The notes under the pieces are model-generated. The model did no database searches. It saw only the letters and a list, made by a program, of their open reading frames with translations, and was not told where the DNA came from. This document shows positions 61,101 to 63,992 of a stretch of DNA of 63,992 bases, piece after piece. Location: contig CATKHK010000140.1 in assembly GCA_949751835.1 (NCBI GenBank), positions 1-63,992 of the forward strand, read 5' to 3'. Within the stretch, counting starts at the first letter, position 1. The number at the start of each line of letters is the position of its first letter. The translations under genes were made by a program, and so were the position numbers. Source of the DNA: Blepharisma japonicum (lineage: Eukaryota; Ciliophora; Heterotrichea; Heterotrichida; Blepharismidae).

Positions 61101-63992
61101 AGATGAGGTGATGGCAGCACTCATACTAAACAATTTAATATAGTAAGGATTTGAGGACGATTTAATAAGAGACTTTAGGAGTGGAGCCGCCCAAAGCAAA
61201 GATTTGAGGTTGAAGTTGGGCTGCTTCTCCATCAATATATTTAAATCTCCTTCAATTTTTTTTAAAATTGTTCTCACTTTTCTTTTTGAACTCTCTGAGT
61301 TCGATTGGGATTGCTGACTATTTAACTTATGAAGCATTTTGCACATCTGCTTAATATCTTCCTCTTTTTCAAGGAGATCAATTTTATTTCTGTTTTCTAT
61401 TTTTTCCGCTTTAAAGCTTGTATACAAATCTCTAATTAAAGTCTCGGTGCTCTCTTTAATTTCTTTAGGTAAAACGCCTAAAATAGAATTTATATCGTTA
61501 ATTATGGCTTTTTTTTCTGTATGGGTCATTTTAGGGAATGCGTTTTTGGCTGTTTCAAGCTTTTCATTAATAAAGCCAATAATTTCCTTTAGAGCTTCGC
61601 TGTAAACTGGATGACTTTGGGCAGCTTCTTCAATTTCTAGAATTTGAGGAAAGTTTTTAAAATCCTTTATTGCGGAATATTTTATGTCGTTTATAAATTT
61701 TGACCGTGAGTTATTAATCTCCTTTTTAACTTCCTCAATTTTCAAGGGTATTGTTTCGCCATTAAGCTCTATATTCAAATCTTGGATATCTTTTATTTTT
61801 TCTTCAGCTTCACGGAATTTGAAGGATTGAATGATCTTATTTATTGAATTAAGAAATTCCATGATTTTACTTTCAAAAATATTTGTGGTTTCTCTTTCAA
61901 GATCAATAAGCGCATCGTTTTTAGGTTGGTCAAACAAATCATAAATTTCTTTTTGTTTAGCTAATTTTATCTTCTGGATATTTTCTAAAATTTTAGCTAT
62001 TAGAGCTTGGTCAAGTTTCGAATTGTTTATACTTTCAGCCATTACTTTTGTGCATGTTAATATCGATTCAATGGTAGATTGGGATTTATCTTTAATACTG
62101 TCTTTATTTTTATTTCAAGTTGCTTGATCAAGACATTTTATCAATTGGTTTGCTTTCTCGAAGCTGTGAATTTTAATTGACTCTTTAATTCTTTTACATA
62201 TTTGAATAGGTCTTGTGCTTAGGATATTTTCATACTTAGCTAAAAGTGATTTAAAATTATCATTAATAATAGCAAATTCAGTGACTATAACTAATAATGA
62301 TGACATTCTTTGGAATCTGCTATTTTCATCACTAAGCTTAAGCTCTTCACTAAGGATATCTTCCAATTCATTAAGTTTGGTCATATAGTCGGGTTCAATA
62401 TCACAATATATCGAAAATGAGGGGAATTTTGTGATTAATAATGATATTTCATTAAAGCGCAAGGCAGTTTGATGAGAAAATGTTTTTATTGGCTCGGAAG
62501 CAGTAAATTGTTCATCCTGTATTTCTCTTGGAACACTATTGAAGTAATGGGCTAAAGAACTAAGATGCCTGTTATAAAGCTGCGTCAAATTTTCAAGAAT
62601 ACTTTTAGAATTTGTTTCAACTGATTTAAGAAGCTCAGGAATATTTTTGCACTCTTCAATATACTGATAAGAATTTTCTATTTTGTCGGCATCAATAAAA
62701 CTTTCTTCAAGTTTTTGAATAAAATTTTCAATTTCTTTTATTTTTTCATCTACATCTTCAATGTTTAGAAAGCCATTATTTCTAACAATTTCTTCAAGCT
62801 TTTCTTCGCTTTCTTTTGATTCTTCAGCTTGAGTGTATTTAAGTCTAATTCCTTTCAACATCTCAAGCTCTTTATTTTCTCTCTCAGAATCTTGCAATCC
62901 AGGGTTAAGCTCTCTTTTAATAATAGAAAGCGATTCATTTACTCTTTTTTCAAATATTCGAATAATTTTTTCATCACAATTTTCCACTGAAGGAATAAAT
63001 TCTTTAAATTGTGCAACTTCTTTCATTTTTTGAACAATAGAGTATCCTTTAGATACATTAAGAGGAAACTCATATCCTAAGTTAATATTGTTTAATTCAT
63101 CCAAGAGTTTATCAATAAAAAGTTTAATTTCTTTTTCGATTCTTGAAAGTTTGTTGTTGTATTTTCCTTCGCTAAATTTTTCAATTCATTTTCCTGAATC
63201 AAGATAAGCGAAGCAGTCACGCAGCGGTGCAAAGTCCACAGAATCAGGCGAATTGCTGAAAGATTTAATAATCTCTTTTGCTTTTTTCTGGTATTCTTTG
63301 ATTTTTTTTATTAAGGATTTTAATGTTTCTCGATATGAAGCATCTATAAGGCATTTTACGTCTGGAACTTTCATTAATAAATCGAATTCGTCAAATTTGG
63401 CTTCAAATATAGAGACATTGCATGATGTATCACTCATTATAGTTGGCAAAATATATGCCTTAGAGTTTTCGAAATATGCTTGGTACTTATCCGTAATTGA
63501 GAATAAAAATTTGTCTATTTCATTTTTAGCTAGAAATTCACCCAAACTATCAACATCTAAAGCTTCTTTTATAATTGAAATATTTAATTTAAGTGCTTCA
63601 ATATCACTTTTTTCAATTCTTCCTTTATTTAATGGAGCAATTGAGTTATTATATCGCACTTTTAAACTTGAAATAAATTCATTTTTTAGAAGACTAAGTC
63701 TCTCATCTAAATTTACATAGTCCAAGTGCCCACGGGCAATTTCTAAATATCTCTCTGTTTCAGAAATATTAGTAGCAAATTTTTCGAAATTATTATTTTT
63801 TAAATCTTCATTTCCGGATGTCAATAAATTTTCAATAAAATCTATATATTTGTCGCAAAGACTTATATAAAGATGAGCTACTTCTTCAAATGATTCGCCT
63901 AAAATTTTACAATTTTTTAGCTGAGTGCTCAAATAATAATCATCTACTTTAAAGTCGGGCTGATAAAGACTTGGCTTCTTGATATTTTCTAG
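52122..63992 (-). CDS. giant multidomain protein: helical modules, CapZ-beta, GTPase, SecA-like ATPase, vWA-like (5' end beyond window)
   Basis: A single minus-strand frame of 3,956 codons from the right edge to TAG at 52122-52124. I checked the segments between TGA codons and found no TAA or TAG; TGA (Trp) occurs many times, e.g. 63186, 62115, 59904, 58794, 57933, 55566, 55347, 53997, 52995 and 52125. Order from the N-terminal side (residues counted from the window edge): helical module A (1-940), F-actin capping protein beta-like domain (957-1220), P-loop GTPase (1,380-1,630), helical module B (1,750-2,800, a duplicate of A), linker, SecA-like DEAD motor (about 3,100-3,650), degenerate vWA-like C-terminus (3,700-3,950). 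No transmembrane segment is obvious. The fusion suggests a cytosolic nucleotide-driven machine that engages actin ends or a capping-like interface; function is unknown. Confidence 0.88.
52150..52870 (-). other. vWA-like domain of the giant protein
   Basis: A Rossmann-like pattern: hydrophobic strand RIIIIMNAGQKALQVAK, later ICPEDGFTNGAVELGLWYA and strand QVILLGDFTNEN. In canonical vWA domains the first strand ends DxSxS (MIDAS); here it is MNAGQ, so metal binding through MIDAS is doubtful. DGFTN resembles the later DGxTN element. Confidence 0.55.
53000..54680 (-). other. SecA-like DEAD motor of the giant protein
   Basis: Walker A QIPTGEGKS at 54345-54371, Walker B/DEAD-box variant LLIDEVDVFF with DEVD at 54048-54059, a SecA-type VTGTLETLESY, AFGRGID, and motif VI GRTARQGQKGS at 53049-53081. 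SecA has MTGT and GRSGRQGDPG at equivalent places, so the match is to the SecA family rather than general helicases. All catalytic motifs look intact. The SecA preprotein cross-linking domain is not recognised. Confidence 0.8.
55560..58742 (-). repeat. helical module B (second copy of an internal duplication)
   Basis: Begins LYQPDFKVD at about 58715 and continues through FEEVAHLYKELC and VENCDEKIIEIF to ITSILGFLPKKIKE. The same sequence order occurs 5,253 bp upstream (module A, 61240-63992). The two copies diverge at their C-terminal ends: A leads into the capping-protein domain, B into the SecA-like half. Confidence 0.85.
59150..59897 (-). other. P-loop GTPase domain of the giant protein
   Basis: Walker A GATGSGKST at 59742-59768 and G3 DTPG at 59541-59552, within ILLIGATGSGKSTTTHFLCG and YLCDTPGLMDTNG. 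The expected G4 TKxD is TKYN. The layout resembles AIG1/GIMAP or septin-like GTPases of the TRAFAC class. Probably binds GTP; nucleotide specificity is uncertain because of the altered G4. Confidence 0.75.
60330..61124 (-). other. F-actin capping protein beta (CapZ-beta)-like domain inside the giant protein
   Basis: From Met at 61124: SSLGLMRRMPPSACEESLDG, DKPLELGVC, ILCELNRDKDSYRSPYSN, PPLSEGHFPSAELRQVELKA, FDEYRDLYYDAGISSVYLWD, ITYKIITTLFLQ, LNGSVTRQ and VGKTSEILDMAR are the full series of blocks of capping protein beta, in order. The C-terminal tentacle region is partly recognisable (AEADELRKGLTKH). Normally this is a separate ~270-residue protein that forms a heterodimer with the alpha subunit and caps actin barbed ends. 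Here no stop precedes or follows it. Confidence 0.9.
61240..63992 (-). repeat. helical module A (first copy), partial at window edge
   Basis: Alignable with module B along at least 900 residues (e.g. SFEEVAHLY, NFEKFATNI, VDFAPLRDC, AQFKEFIPSVENCDEKII, QTALRFNEISLLITK, INSILGVLPKEIKE). It contains long amphipathic helices without clear heptads, similar to helical-bundle scaffolds. Confidence 0.85.

Overview
ORGANISM. The window is AT-rich, gene-dense protist DNA with UGA read as tryptophan and UAA/UAG as stops. In-frame TGA falls where families expect Trp, and reading it as Trp joins many broken reading frames, for example the sugar-transporter-like gene at 5707, the carboxypeptidase at 10646 and a 3,956-residue frame at 52122-63992. 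Four clean GT..AG introns of exactly 15 nt are visible (8409-8423, 13815-13829, 33581-33595, 33751-33765). UGA=Trp plus 15-nt introns points to a heterotrich ciliate macronuclear genome of the Blepharisma type. The species is an inference.

LAYOUT. 1-5 kb: 3' part of a huge coiled-coil gene with two tandem-repeat families, running off the left edge. 5-16 kb: compact housekeeping and regulatory genes (SLC35-like transporter, Man1/Src1-type nuclear-envelope protein, importin alpha, cytosolic carboxypeptidase, PKA regulatory subunit, small coiled-coil proteins). 16-19.3 kb: three tandem E2-like (UBC-fold) genes without the catalytic cysteine, one broken, with decayed coding fragments between. 19.7-28.7 kb: coiled-coil genes, a dual-specificity phosphatase, and a tandemly amplified cassette of four secreted eight-cysteine proteins flanked by decayed pieces of the neighbouring genes. 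28.7-38.4 kb: coatomer zeta, R2R3-Myb, NADP-isocitrate dehydrogenase, two tRNA-Lys genes, a PEX3-like peroxin, a WS/DGAT acyltransferase and an amino-acid transporter. 38.6-47.5 kb: a 1,662-residue SFI1/centrin-binding repeat protein, a Frag1/DRAM/Sfk1-type membrane protein, two low-complexity proteins and a lipid-anchored START protein. 47.5-52 kb: decayed, duplicated sequence with a small paralogous gene pair and dynein heavy chain relics.

52.1-64 kb: one continuous minus-strand frame, open through the right edge, encoding a giant fusion: helical module A, a complete F-actin capping protein beta-like domain, a P-loop GTPase, helical module B (a duplicate of A), a SecA-like DEAD motor and a degenerate vWA-like C-terminus. 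I know of no described protein with this architecture, and it is the main candidate for a previously undescribed system.

HOW THE GENES RELATE. There are no operons; genes are closely packed, often 10-100 bp apart, on both strands. Several concern the cytoskeleton or cortex (SFI1 repeats, tubulin deglutamylase-like carboxypeptidase, capping-protein fusion, coiled coils). Others concern the nuclear envelope and import (Man1-type, importin alpha) or organelle lipid biology (PEX3, WS/DGAT, START). All calls are by reading; no database search was run.
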